The notes beneath the pieces were generated by a model. The model saw nothing but the letters and a program-made list of their open reading frames with translations. It had not been told where the DNA came from and made no database searches. Shown in pieces: positions 9,123-17,134 of a stretch of 64,000 nucleotides of DNA (positions are counted from its first letter, which is position 1; each line of letters starts with the position of its first letter). Position numbers and translations under genes: made by a program. This DNA is from Gammaproteobacteria bacterium (GTDB lineage Bacteria > Pseudomonadota > Gammaproteobacteria > Pseudomonadales > Cellvibrionaceae): the NCBI GenBank assembly GCA_004173475.1, contig SEBU01000002.1, forward strand, positions 1 to 64,000, in the 5' to 3' direction.

Positions 9123-9545
9123 ATGAACACGAGACAATCAGGTTTTACCCTTATCGAACTAATTTCCGTCATTGTGATTGTGGGAATTTTGGCCGCAACC
9201 GCACTTCCTAAATTTGTCGATTTAACAACAGACGCGCGTGTCGCCAAGTTGAATGCAGCCGTTGGTTCTATGAAATCATCGGCAGCTATGGCGCATGGAA
9301 AATTTTTAGTGAATCCCGTAACGCCACAAATATTTGAAGGTGTTTCTGTCACCTTCGTTAATGGCTATCCAGATGCTGAATCCATTGTCGCTCTTGCTGG
9401 GTTGACCTCTCCGGATTACACAGCCACAACGACAGCAACTGTGGCTACTGTAACCGTGGCCCCAAATTGTACGGCTACTTACACGGAAGCCCCCTCGGCA
9501 ATATTGCCGCCTGTGGCCAATGTAGGCGTAATAACAGGTTGCTAA
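9123..9545 (+). CDS. Type IV pilin-like prepilin protein
   Basis: This protein of about 140 residues starts at the ATG at 9123, where GGAG sits 8 nt upstream; GTG and ATG codons at 9114 and 9117 are less well placed. It carries a class III signal, QSGFTLIELISVIVIVGILAA: prepilin peptidase would cut after the Gly and methylate the Phe, with Glu5 present. The mature part is small, Thr/Ala-rich, and has two Cys near the C-terminus that could form a disulfide loop. It resembles minor pilins or pseudopilins, but no assembly genes lie next to it, so its pilus or secretion system is unknown. Confidence 0.85.
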   Translation: MNTRQSGFTLIELISVIVIVGILAATALPKFVDLTTDARVAKLNAAVGSMKSSAAMAHGKFLVNPVTPQIFEGVSVTFVNGYPDAESIVALAGLTSPDYTATTTATVATVTVAPNCTATYTEAPSAILPPVANVGVITGC

Positions 9546-9561
9546 TATCGAGTGAACTTTC

Positions 9562-9589
9562 GCATCGCAGATTAATCAGTCTGCGATGC
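9562..9589. terminator. Hairpin between pilin and rluA
   Basis: A perfect 10-bp inverted repeat (GCATCGCAGA / TCTGCGATGC) with an 8-nt loop lies between two convergent genes and touches the rluA stop codon. There is no long T-run, so intrinsic termination is likely but not certain. Confidence 0.55.
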
Positions 9590-10242
9590 TAAAACTCTGC
9601 CAAACACTCCACTTCAATTTTATGACGCAATATCGGGTGTGTTAGTTGGATATGCTGTGCGTGCAGTAGTAGGCGTGGTGCTTGAGCTTGAATGTCAGGC
9701 GGCGAGTACAACTGATCTCCGAGTATCGGGTGCCCCAAGCTCAACATGTGTACCCGCAACTGATGTGTTCTTCCGCTGACCGGCTCCAGTAGAACTCGTG
9801 TGCAATTTCGTTGTTCATCGCGCTTTAATACCTTAAATCGCGTATGCGCTGGTTTTCCACTCTCGAAGCAAACTTTTTGTAAAGGTCTATTTGGCCAATC
9901 ACAAATTAATGGCAGCTTCACCTCACCTTCGTCGTCTTCTATAACTCCTGTAACAACTGCGACATACCGTTTGTGTATTCCGCGAGCTTCAAACTGTTTG
10001 GTGAGAATTTTTAAACTCATGTAGTTAAGCGGAAACATAACGATGCCCGAAGTGCCCTGGTCCAGCCTGTGTACAACCCGCGCGTTGGGGTTAAACTTGA
10101 GCGCACGGTTGATCAGACAGTCTTGTTTTTCTGGGCCTTTTCCTGGAACCGTCAGAAGTCCCGCGGGTTTATTACAAATCAAAAGATCGTCATCAAGGTG
10201 AAGAATGTCGAGATCGCTACTCGATAAAGCCGGATTGTTCAT
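9589..10242 (-). CDS. rluA: RluA-family pseudouridine synthase
   Basis: This 217-residue enzyme has the catalytic motif VVHRLDQGTSGIV, in which the Asp is essential. It also shows ICNKPAGLLTVPG near the N-terminus and GRTHQLRVHM near the C-terminus. The short length and lack of an S4 domain match E. coli RluA, which modifies 23S rRNA U746 and tRNA U32, better than RluC or RluD. The exact target is inferred. The gene is on the strand opposite tmk and holB and separates them. Confidence 0.85.
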   Translation of the reverse strand: MNNPALSSSDLDILHLDDDLLICNKPAGLLTVPGKGPEKQDCLINRALKFNPNARVVHRLDQGTSGIVMFPLNYMSLKILTKQFEARGIHKRYVAVVTGVIEDDEGEVKLPLICDWPNRPLQKVCFESGKPAHTRFKVLKRDEQRNCTRVLLEPVSGRTHQLRVHMLSLGHPILGDQLYSPPDIQAQAPRLLLHAQHIQLTHPILRHKIEVECLAEF

Positions 10243-10371
10243 GGGCGGAGCTTGCTAGAAAATAAGGGCGGCGATTATCGCAAATATACTCGCAAATTGC
10301 TAAAGCCAGCGGTTTGCTAAGTGACCGCTGCCATTGGTAAGCTTGCGCCCTCCGTTTTCCAAGGCACTCCT

Positions 10372-11373
10372 ATGTCTGATTTTCCGTCACATCCTTATCC
10401 CTGGCAGCTGCAAGAGTGGCAGCAATTGGGCCACCAGATATTCGCTAATAAGTTACCCCACGCGTTGATGTTTGCAGGAGCAAAAGGCATAGGGAAACGT
10501 CATCTGGCAGAGTCCCTTGCGCAACTACTTTTATGCCTTTCCCCTGTGGAAGGAACGCCTTGCGGAAAATGTCGTGGATGCATGCTAAACCGGGTTCGGA
10601 ATCACCCGGATTTGATCGTTGTCGCGCCTGAGGAGGGCGCCAAAGGTATCAAGGTTGATCAAATACGATCACTTATTGAGGATTTAGGTAAAACGGCGCA
10701 GCAGGGTGGTTATAAAGTTGTCGTGCTTGAACCAGCTGAAGCTATGAACGCCAACGCGGCTAATGCATTACTTAAATCGCTGGAGGAGCCTGCGGCCAAT
10801 ACCTTACTTATTTTGGTTTGCCATACGCCCAGTGCGGTTTTGCCAACTATCCGCAGCCGGTGCCAAATGCGACTTCTACCTACGCCCAATACTGAACAAG
10901 TTATCCATTGGCTTAAACCCTTGATGGTAGGCAATTCAACGCCTGTCGAAAAATTAGTGGAGGCGGCTGGGCGCGCGCCTCTAACAGCGCTTGCCTATCT
11001 GGAGGGTGACGCATTAGAGCGACGCGACGCCTGGCTGCTTAACTTGATTCGCCTCAGCTCCGGTCAGGTCACAGCAATTGAAGTTGCAGCGCAATGGCAG
11101 AAGGACGACGTTTTGGCATTGGTCGAATGGTTTTTGGTATGGCTGCATTCGCTGATGCGATGGCAGATTGGTGTAGAACAAATCCTAATTAACCAATTGC
11201 CGCAGAATCTTCGTGATCGTCTTGCAAAAGTACCAGCTTCGCTTTTGCATCGTTATGTCGAGAAAATTCTAATATCTAAGCGCCAGTTGCTCGGTAGTTC
11301 GAACCCCAACAAACAACTTTTATTGGAAGAGATGCTGTTGGATTGGGGCGCGCTTTTGCGCAGCGTTAAATAG
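10372..11373 (+). CDS. holB: DNA polymerase III subunit delta'
   Basis: This clamp-loader subunit is about 333 residues from the ATG at 10372, where AAGG lies 7 nt upstream; an in-frame GTG at 10321 would add 17. The AAA+ fold is visible: a P-loop-like GAKGIGKRHLAE, a zinc-binding module with CGKCRGC, NALLKSLEEP and TIRSRCQ, the SRC motif of clamp loaders. The delta' subunit is the stator of the loader that places the sliding clamp on DNA. It is followed by pilZ and tatD, the usual order in Pseudomonas-like genomes. Confidence 0.93.
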   Translation: MSDFPSHPYPWQLQEWQQLGHQIFANKLPHALMFAGAKGIGKRHLAESLAQLLLCLSPVEGTPCGKCRGCMLNRVRNHPDLIVVAPEEGAKGIKVDQIRSLIEDLGKTAQQGGYKVVVLEPAEAMNANAANALLKSLEEPAANTLLILVCHTPSAVLPTIRSRCQMRLLPTPNTEQVIHWLKPLMVGNSTPVEKLVEAAGRAPLTALAYLEGDALERRDAWLLNLIRLSSGQVTAIEVAAQWQKDDVLALVEWFLVWLHSLMRWQIGVEQILINQLPQNLRDRLAKVPASLLHRYVEKILISKRQLLGSSNPNKQLLLEEMLLDWGALLRSVK

Positions 11374-11483
11374 TTGTTCGATATCGACTAGAAACGTAAG
11401 TGCCAAATAGTCGGCAGGTCGCGCTAGACACGTCTAGACTAATACATTATGTTTCAGTCCAACTAATTTAGACGGATTACCTT

Positions 11484-11837
11484 ATGCAAGCGATAGGCGG
11501 CGGTGCCCGAAACGGCATACTTTCCCTCACCATCAAAGACAAAGCGGTACTCTATGCCGCCTATATGCCTTTCGTAAAAAACGGCGGCATGTTCATACCC
11601 ACAGGTAAAAGTTACAAATTAGGCGATGAAGTATTTATGCTACTTAGTCTTATGGATGAAGCCGAAAAAATACCCGTAGCCGGAAAAGTAATCTGGGTCA
11701 CCCCAAGAGGCGCCCAAGGAAACCGCGCAGCTGGCATAGGCGTACAATTCACCGACCAAGACAACACCGCCGTCACCAAAATTGAAACCTACCTTGCAGG
11801 TTCAATAGATTCGGATAAGCCGACGCACACGATGTAG
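11484..11837 (+). CDS. pilZ: Type IV pilus protein PilZ
   Basis: This 117-residue single PilZ domain lies downstream of holB. The N-terminus (GGGARNGILSLTIKDKAVLYAAYMPFVKNGGMFIPT) matches the founding PilZ proteins of type IV pili. Those lack the RxxxR and D/NxSxxG c-di-GMP-binding motifs, and I do not see those motifs here either. It probably acts with PilB and FimX-like partners in pilus biogenesis rather than as a c-di-GMP receptor. It is followed at once by a strong terminator. Confidence 0.92.
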   Translation: MQAIGGGARNGILSLTIKDKAVLYAAYMPFVKNGGMFIPTGKSYKLGDEVFMLLSLMDEAEKIPVAGKVIWVTPRGAQGNRAAGIGVQFTDQDNTAVTKIETYLAGSIDSDKPTHTM

Positions 11838-11851
11838 CTAATCTTTTCTGT

Positions 11852-11880
11852 AAAAAAGCCAGCATTGAGCTGGCTTTTTT
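11852..11880 (+). terminator. Rho-independent terminator after pilZ
   Basis: The stem AAAAAAGCCAGC / GCTGGCTTTTTT has a 5-nt loop and a clear T-run. It ends the holB-pilZ transcript, so tatD, which starts about 85 bp on, probably has its own promoter. Confidence 0.9.
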
Positions 11881-11963
11881 GTTTTTGAAAACACCGTAAA
11901 GCCTGCAAAGAATTTCGATATTCATCATGTATAATCCCCAAAACTTTTTAACGATGAAATCAA

Positions 11964-12773
11964 ATGCTTATTGACTCCCACTGCCACCTAGATCGTATAA
12001 ATATTGACCGTTACGACGGTAGTCTTGCTAATGCTATCGCCGCTGCCAATGAGCGCGGTATTCAGCAGATGCTTTGTATTAGCGTTACGCTGGATAATAT
12101 TCAGACGGTCATTGATATTGCTCAGACTCACCCATGTGTTGTTGCTTCTGTGGGTGTCCACCCATGTGATGTGAAAGAGGGTACGGCTACAGAAGAGCAA
12201 TTAATTCGCTGGGCGTCGCAGGAAAAGGTTGTGGCGCTGGGTGAAACGGGGTTGGACTATTACCATAAAACAGAAGGGCATTACGAAACTGAAAGCAAAG
12301 AATTGCAGCACGAAAGTTTTGCGTTGCATTTGAGCGCGGGGAAAAAAATTGGTTTGCCTGTGGTGGTTCATACACGCGAAGCAAAAGCTGACACGCTTGC
12401 ATTAATTAAAGCGCATGGCAGTTTGGAACATAGCGGTGTACTTCATTGCTTTACTGAAGATTGGGAAATGGCTAGGGCCGCGTTGGATTTAAATTATTAT
12501 ATTTCCATTTCCGGTATAGTGACATTTAAAAATGCGGAGCAAATCCGCGATGTTGTCCGCAATATGCCGATTGATCGTTTATTAATAGAAACTGATTCTC
12601 CATATCTTGCTCCCATACCTTATCGCGGCAAACCTAATGAGCCTAAATATGTTCGTGAGGTTGCACAATTTGTCGCGGATTTGAAAGGCATGAGCATCGA
12701 AAAACTCGGTGAACATACCTGCGATAATTTTTATCGTTTATTTAATAAAGCAAAGCAATATTTGCCTGCTTAA
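11964..12773 (+). CDS. TatD-family metal-dependent hydrolase (YcfH-like)
   Basis: This 269-residue TIM-barrel hydrolase has family metal-ligand motifs: DSHCHLD at the start, GLDYYHK, VVHTREA, HCFTEDW and LIETDSPYLAP. TatD-family proteins have metal-dependent DNase or exonuclease activity, but the role of the YcfH branch is not settled. It follows holB-pilZ, as YcfH-type genes commonly do, although a terminator lies between. Confidence 0.9.
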   Translation: MLIDSHCHLDRINIDRYDGSLANAIAAANERGIQQMLCISVTLDNIQTVIDIAQTHPCVVASVGVHPCDVKEGTATEEQLIRWASQEKVVALGETGLDYYHKTEGHYETESKELQHESFALHLSAGKKIGLPVVVHTREAKADTLALIKAHGSLEHSGVLHCFTEDWEMARAALDLNYYISISGIVTFKNAEQIRDVVRNMPIDRLLIETDSPYLAPIPYRGKPNEPKYVREVAQFVADLKGMSIEKLGEHTCDNFYRLFNKAKQYLPA

Positions 12774-12839
12774 ATACTATTCGTTATTTTCGCAATGCGC
12801 TCCTGCATGTGAGAGTTAAGATTTTTGAAGAGATTACAT

Positions 12840-13457
12840 ATGAACGTGCAACAAATCAAAACAATGCTCGATTTGCAAGATGCGATGAATAACAAGGTAA
12901 ATACAAATTGGCAGCAGCAGGGATTTCAATTCTACCGAGCTATTTGGGTTGAGTGTGCTGAGCTACTGGATCATTACGGTTGGAAATGGTGGAAGAAACA
13001 GTCGCCAGACATAGAGCAAGTTGCCTTGGAGTTGATCGACATTTGGCATTTTGGGTTGAGCATTCTTTTGCAAGGTGGAACAAACCCCGAGCTCATTGTT
13101 GCTCAAATACAGGATCAATTACGTATTGAAACTGACGAAAAAGATTTCCGTTTGGATTTGGAAAAATTTGTTGCTGCAACCTTATCAGATCGCCAATTTC
13201 ATATTGCCTTGTTTGGTCGTTTAATGGCTGGCATTGGCATGAGTTTTGACCAACTTTATCGTGGTTATGTTGGAAAAAATGTATTGAATTTTTTCCGCCA
13301 GGATAACGGTTATAAAGATGGTAGTTACCGTAAACATTGGCACGACGGCCGCGAAGATAATGAGCATTTAGTCGAGGCTGTACAAATTTTGGATGCTACC
13401 AAAATTGAATTTAAAGATGATTTGTATTCCGAGCTTAAAAAACGCTACCAGCAATAA
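12840..13457 (+). CDS. Dimeric all-alpha dUTP diphosphatase
   Basis: This protein of about 205 residues starts at the ATG at 12840, where GAAGAGA lies about 7 nt upstream; a TTG at 12825 is less likely. It belongs to the all-alpha (MazG-like) dUTPase family. The signature helix WVECAELLDHYGWKWWKK supplies the acidic metal ligands, and a second ELIDIWHF helix provides further acidic residues. The reaction is dUTP to dUMP plus pyrophosphate, which keeps uracil out of DNA and feeds dTMP synthesis. It is unrelated in fold to the trimeric Dut enzyme. Confidence 0.85.
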   Translation: MNVQQIKTMLDLQDAMNNKVNTNWQQQGFQFYRAIWVECAELLDHYGWKWWKKQSPDIEQVALELIDIWHFGLSILLQGGTNPELIVAQIQDQLRIETDEKDFRLDLEKFVAATLSDRQFHIALFGRLMAGIGMSFDQLYRGYVGKNVLNFFRQDNGYKDGSYRKHWHDGREDNEHLVEAVQILDATKIEFKDDLYSELKKRYQQ

Positions 13458-13515
13458 TTATTTTCAGTCCTCTTGAATAAGCAAAGTCTGCTTCCGAATC
13501 CATCCTGTTAAAGCA

Positions 13516-14124
13516 TTATTGCGGGGGCGAGTAGGCGCCTAATTCAGTAGGAGGGCTGGAATTTTTTGATACATCAGAAATCTTGCCTTCCAAAGGTAGA
13601 TTCGGATCTTTTTGCTGCGCCTGTGCGACTATAGCTTCTGGATTAATTTGGTCTGCAAATTCGCCCACTGCGAGAACATTCGCTTTCGATCCATCCGCTG
13701 TTTGATTCTTTCCTACGTCATCGCAAGGTTCTATACAGTTGTCCTGAACTTCTGGCAAATTTACTTCGCCGGCATAGTCACCGGTGGCTGCCATATCCGC
13801 GTTATTATTTTCAGGCTCCGGCGTTGTAGCTTCAACTTCAGTGACTTCATGTTTATCAGTTTTAATTTCATCTGTTTTAATTTCTTTCGTTTTATTTTGT
13901 ACGCGCGGGGTGTTTGCGGTGACAGTTAATTTGCTTTTTGATGCTCTATCGGACTCATTATTAATTGCTTCGTTGTTATTCATTTTCCTTTGAGGTGGTC
14001 TTTTTTCTAACGTCTCACTAATGTTCTTTGTTGCGGCCTTGTTGGATTCTTGAGAATTATTGTTCAATAATATAATGCCCACCAGTGTTACCAAAAACAG
14101 CGCAATATAGGGTTTATATTTCAT
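13516..14124 (-). CDS. Low-complexity membrane-anchored protein of unknown function
   Basis: This 202-residue protein has one N-terminal hydrophobic segment (about 6-21). A long polar, Asn/Lys/Glu/Thr-rich and probably disordered region follows, with an EIKTD/EIKTD internal repeat. Two similar blocks, GDYAGEVNLPE and GEFADQINPEA, flank a short segment with the cysteine pair CIEPC. It is likely anchored in the inner membrane with its bulk in the periplasm. No known domain is visible. It lies in a low-density accessory stretch beside a broken secreted-protein gene. Confidence 0.6.
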   Translation of the reverse strand: MKYKPYIALFLVTLVGIILLNNNSQESNKAATKNISETLEKRPPQRKMNNNEAINNESDRASKSKLTVTANTPRVQNKTKEIKTDEIKTDKHEVTEVEATTPEPENNNADMAATGDYAGEVNLPEVQDNCIEPCDDVGKNQTADGSKANVLAVGEFADQINPEAIVAQAQQKDPNLPLEGKISDVSKNSSPPTELGAYSPPQ

Positions 14125-14172
14125 TTTTGGTCACCGTGATAAAATACGAAAATTAATAATGTATATGCTGAT

Positions 14173-14213
14173 AAAAAGGCCTACCAAAAATGACGTTGTT
14201 TAGCGGGCCTTTA
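14173..14213 (-). terminator. Possible terminator of the frameshifted gene
   Basis: On the minus strand, AAAGGCC and GGCCTTT(TT) can pair across a roughly 24-nt loop and are followed by T residues. It lies just after the stop of the frameshifted secreted-protein gene. The large loop makes this moderate evidence only. Confidence 0.4.
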
Positions 14214-14222
14214 TTGAACATT

Positions 14223-14680
14223 CTAATCTATGAGCGTAACTGTGCAATTGGCGACATACTGGTTCCATGAAAGAACAGAAAATCCTTGATTTAAATCGCC
14301 ATGATTAGTCCAATTATTATAGTAGCCATCGGTCAAATAACACGCCCACGCGTTCATAACATGTTCGGTCACAGCATTGCCAGAAGTGCCAGCCGCGTCA
14401 CCGGCTTCTGCACGCCACGCATGGGTACTGGCGTTATAGTAGAATAACGACCCTCTTGATGCTGTGCGACCGATCCATCCCAATTGTACATGCCCATGCG
14501 AATTTCACATCCATCTCCGTCTGCACATAAGCTTACTACCGTGGCATAAGGAATAAGAACGGTTGATCCACGTTGGGCAATACTAGCCGTGTAACTAACT
14601 CTTGCTTGAGCATAGGCGGTTGAGGTGAGTAGGCTGAGAAGGGCTGATACAAAAATAATTTTTAACAATTTTAAATTCAT
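14223..14680 (-). pseudogene. Secreted protein gene split by a one-base frameshift
   Basis: Two overlapping minus-strand frames make one plausible protein of about 150 residues. The upstream frame (14680 down to about 14480) encodes a signal peptide ending in TSTAYA-Q and then a region rich in Tyr, Thr and Cys, up to RMGMYNWDG. The reading then continues convincingly in the -1 frame (about 14460 down to 14223) with SLFYYNASTHAWRAE and an aromatic C-terminal part ending NCTVTLID. A single missing base between about 14440 and 14480 explains the arrangement. It could be a real mutation, programmed slippage or a sequence error. The family is unrecognised. Confidence 0.6.
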
Positions 14681-15489
14681 GATAAATCCCTTACGAATGA
14701 GTTAAAAATGTACGGTGGCTAAGTGTTAAAAAACGTCTTGAGCCTCCTTACGTTCCTGATCAACTGAGAAACAATTAATCGCAGCCAATTCTCTACCTTT
14801 ATTTAAAGGAGTAAATAGCCACTCATCAGATTATGGCGTTACAAGTTATAATTTTTACATATATTTTCTGTATAAAATTTTTAAGAAATATAAAAAATTT
14901 TATACCTAACTCATCTTAATATCCCTCGCTATAAATTCACTGCTATTAAAAATTGATCAGATTTAAAATTTTACGAGCAGGTTGAAATATTTCATGTTTT
15001 GAGTGAGTGCTTATTTAATTCAGACGCCGATATATATTTCAATTTTTTAAATTGCCGTGGAGGTTTTTTTGAGCGTATAAGTTGAATGACTAGCGCAAAT
15101 TATTTTGCTTATGCAATTCCATGCAATGACTTAAGCAGTAGAAAAAGCAAATGAACCTAAGAACTTTTGCGCGGGGTGTTAGTTGTAATGACGCGCAGGG
15201 AAGATTAAAAGGACTGAGCTACATAGCAGGGACTCGATGTGGCTCTAAATGAAACTTATTGGATGCTCTCCCATCAGGGTCTAATGGGCCCTGATGCGAT
15301 CTCGGGGTTCAGGTGCCAACTTCGCAATATGGCTGATGGCATAAATGTGAATTTGAGGCGGTCTTTAACCATTAACAGGGTGAAATTTTTGGCCAAATGC
15401 CTATAATGCTCGCCCGTAAAAGTAATAATTCAGGCACACAATGCCTAAGTCTTTGTCCTCTCCCATACCACCCTTAATGGAGTCTCATC
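14681..15489. other. Long gene-free AT-rich interval upstream of mdh
   Basis: No ORF here looks coding in any frame. The left half (about 14830-15060) is very AT-rich with short A/T runs. The right half has more mixed composition and holds one perfect 8-bp hairpin (15272-15296). The mdh promoter and any long leader should lie near its right end. No tRNA or recognised riboswitch fold is apparent by eye. Confidence 0.6.
15272..15296. repeat. Perfect inverted repeat upstream of mdh
   Basis: CATCAGGG and CCCTGATG are separated by 9 nt, about 195 bp ahead of the mdh start. It might be a leader hairpin or a protein-binding palindrome. There is no T-run, so it is not an evident terminator. Confidence 0.4.
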
Positions 15490-16473
15490 GTGAAAGCACC
15501 CGTAAGAGTTACCGTCACTGGCGCCGCTGGCCAAATCAGCTATTCCTTACTATTCCGCATTGCCGCTGGCGATATGTTGGGCAAAGATCAACCAATTATT
15601 TTGCAATTATTGGAGATCACCCCAGCGCTTAAAGCCCTGCAAGGTGTTGCTATGGAATTGGATGACTGCGCGTTCCCATTATTGGCCGGAATTGTAACAA
15701 CTGATGACGCTAATGTTGCTTTCAAAGATACTGATTACGCATTGCTGGTAGGAGCGCGCCCACGTGGCCCGGGTATGGAGCGTAAAGATCTCCTCGCTGC
15801 TAACGCCGCTATTTTCTCTGTACAAGGTAAGGCGATTAACGACCACGCTTCGCGCAACATCAAAGTATTGGTCGTAGGTAACCCTGCTAATACCAATGCC
15901 TTGATTGCACAACGCAACGCACCGGATATCAACCCACGTCAATTCACGGCTATGACTCGTTTGGACCATAACCGTGCTCTGTCACAATTGGCGACTAAAA
16001 CCGGCAGCAGCGTTAACGACATCACTAAAGCATTGATCTGGGGCAATCACTCTTCTACTCAATATCCTGACTTGCACAACACCCTGGTTAAGGGTAAGCC
16101 TGCATTGAGCTTGGTTGATCAAGCCTGGTATGAATCAGATTACATTCCAACTGTACAACAACGCGGCGCTGCTATTATTGCTGCGCGTGGTGCTTCTTCA
16201 GCGGCATCTGCAGCGAATGCTGCTGCAAATCATATTCGTGATTGGGCACTTGGCACTCCAGCAAACGATTGGGTGAGCATGGGTGTATACAGTGATGGTA
16301 GCTACGGAATTGAAAAAGGTTTGATCTATTCGTTTCCGGTAACTTGCAAGAATGGCGATTGGGAAATCGTTCAGGGGTTGGATATTAATGATTTCTCGCG
16401 TGCAAAAATGCAAGCGACAGAAAAAGAGCTGCAAGAAGAGCGCGACGCAGTTTCAGATTTGTTACCAAGCTAA
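15490..16473 (+). CDS. mdh: Malate dehydrogenase (type 2, LDH-like family)
   Basis: This 327-residue NAD-dependent enzyme interconverts malate and oxaloacetate in the TCA cycle. The Rossmann motif [16 protein letters not shown] is at residues 10-25. The substrate-binding arginines lie in [13 protein letters not shown], and the catalytic Asp/His pair in RLDHNR and WGNHSS. This is the longer MDH type seen in many proteobacteria, distinct from the E. coli 312-residue enzyme. The start is GTG, with GGAG 8 nt upstream. It stands alone, with a strong terminator behind it. Confidence 0.95.
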   Translation: MKAPVRVTVTGAAGQISYSLLFRIAAGDMLGKDQPIILQLLEITPALKALQGVAMELDDCAFPLLAGIVTTDDANVAFKDTDYALLVGARPRGPGMERKDLLAANAAIFSVQGKAINDHASRNIKVLVVGNPANTNALIAQRNAPDINPRQFTAMTRLDHNRALSQLATKTGSSVNDITKALIWGNHSSTQYPDLHNTLVKGKPALSLVDQAWYESDYIPTVQQRGAAIIAARGASSAASAANAAANHIRDWALGTPANDWVSMGVYSDGSYGIEKGLIYSFPVTCKNGDWEIVQGLDINDFSRAKMQATEKELQEERDAVSDLLPS

Positions 16474-16490
16474 TAAATTAGCAGTTCTAA

Positions 16491-16520
16491 AAAAAGCCGT
16501 CGAAAATCGACGGCTTTTTT
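16491..16520. terminator. Rho-independent terminator after mdh
   Basis: GCCGTCGA / TCGACGGC with a 3-nt A loop is flanked by A5 and T6. It can terminate both mdh and the convergent ybaK gene. Confidence 0.9.
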
Positions 16521-16541
16521 ATTTGCGGGTTATCAACGTTT

Positions 16542-17012
16542 TTATTCTTGCGTTAGCAATGCAAATTCTGCATTGGTTTGTTTCTTTAAATCCTCTGCTG
16601 ATAGTTCTATCTCCAGGCCGCGACGGCCAGCACTTACATAAATACTTGAAAAATGTAATGAAGATTCGTCAATAAATGTTTTTAGGCGTTTTTTCTGTCC
16701 CATCGGGCTGACGCCACCTAATACATAGCCCGTCATACGCTCTACGGCCAGTTTGTCTGCCATGGCCGCTTTTTTAAAGCCAGCCGCTTTTGCGATTTGC
16801 TTCATGCTCAGCATTTTTGCTACGGGAATTACTGCAACGGCATAATCTTTTGCATCCAGCATTACTACCAATGTTTTAAACACTCGTGCATCGTCTATTC
16901 CGAGCTTCTCTGAAGCTTCCAATCCGTAAGATTCGGCGGTGGGGTCATGTTCGTATTCATGAACTTTAAAATTTACCTTGGCTTTCTCAAGCAATTTAAT
17001 AGCGGGTGTCAT
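16542..17012 (-). CDS. ybaK: YbaK-type Cys-tRNA(Pro)/Cys-tRNA(Cys) deacylase
   Basis: This 156-residue single YbaK/EbsC domain hydrolyses mischarged Cys-tRNA(Pro) in trans, backing up prolyl-tRNA synthetase. Family features seen are the KTLVVMLDAKDYAVAVIP core, whose Lys is conserved, and TGYVLGGVSPMGQKKRL with its glycine-rich substrate loop. Length matches E. coli YbaK (159). A near-perfect palindrome lies 30 bp upstream of its start. Confidence 0.92.
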   Translation of the reverse strand: MTPAIKLLEKAKVNFKVHEYEHDPTAESYGLEASEKLGIDDARVFKTLVVMLDAKDYAVAVIPVAKMLSMKQIAKAAGFKKAAMADKLAVERMTGYVLGGVSPMGQKKRLKTFIDESSLHFSSIYVSAGRRGLEIELSAEDLKKQTNAEFALLTQE

Positions 17013-17042
17013 GTTTGCCTCAGTGTTAACCGAACAATAAAT

Positions 17043-17076
17043 ATAATTTTCATATCTTCCTTGATATGAAAATTAT
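17043..17076. repeat. Perfect 14-bp inverted repeat upstream of ybaK
   Basis: ATAATTTTCATATC and GATATGAAAATTAT are exact reverse complements around a 6-nt TTCCTT spacer. It lies between the end of the secreted CxxCH gene and the ybaK start, both on the minus strand. It could be a terminator hairpin of the former (no clean T-run) or an operator over the ybaK promoter. Confidence 0.6.
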
Positions 17077-17134
17077 TAAACAATCTATATCCTCCAGATA
17101 TTAAATGTTAACAATCATATTACACCACTTGGTG

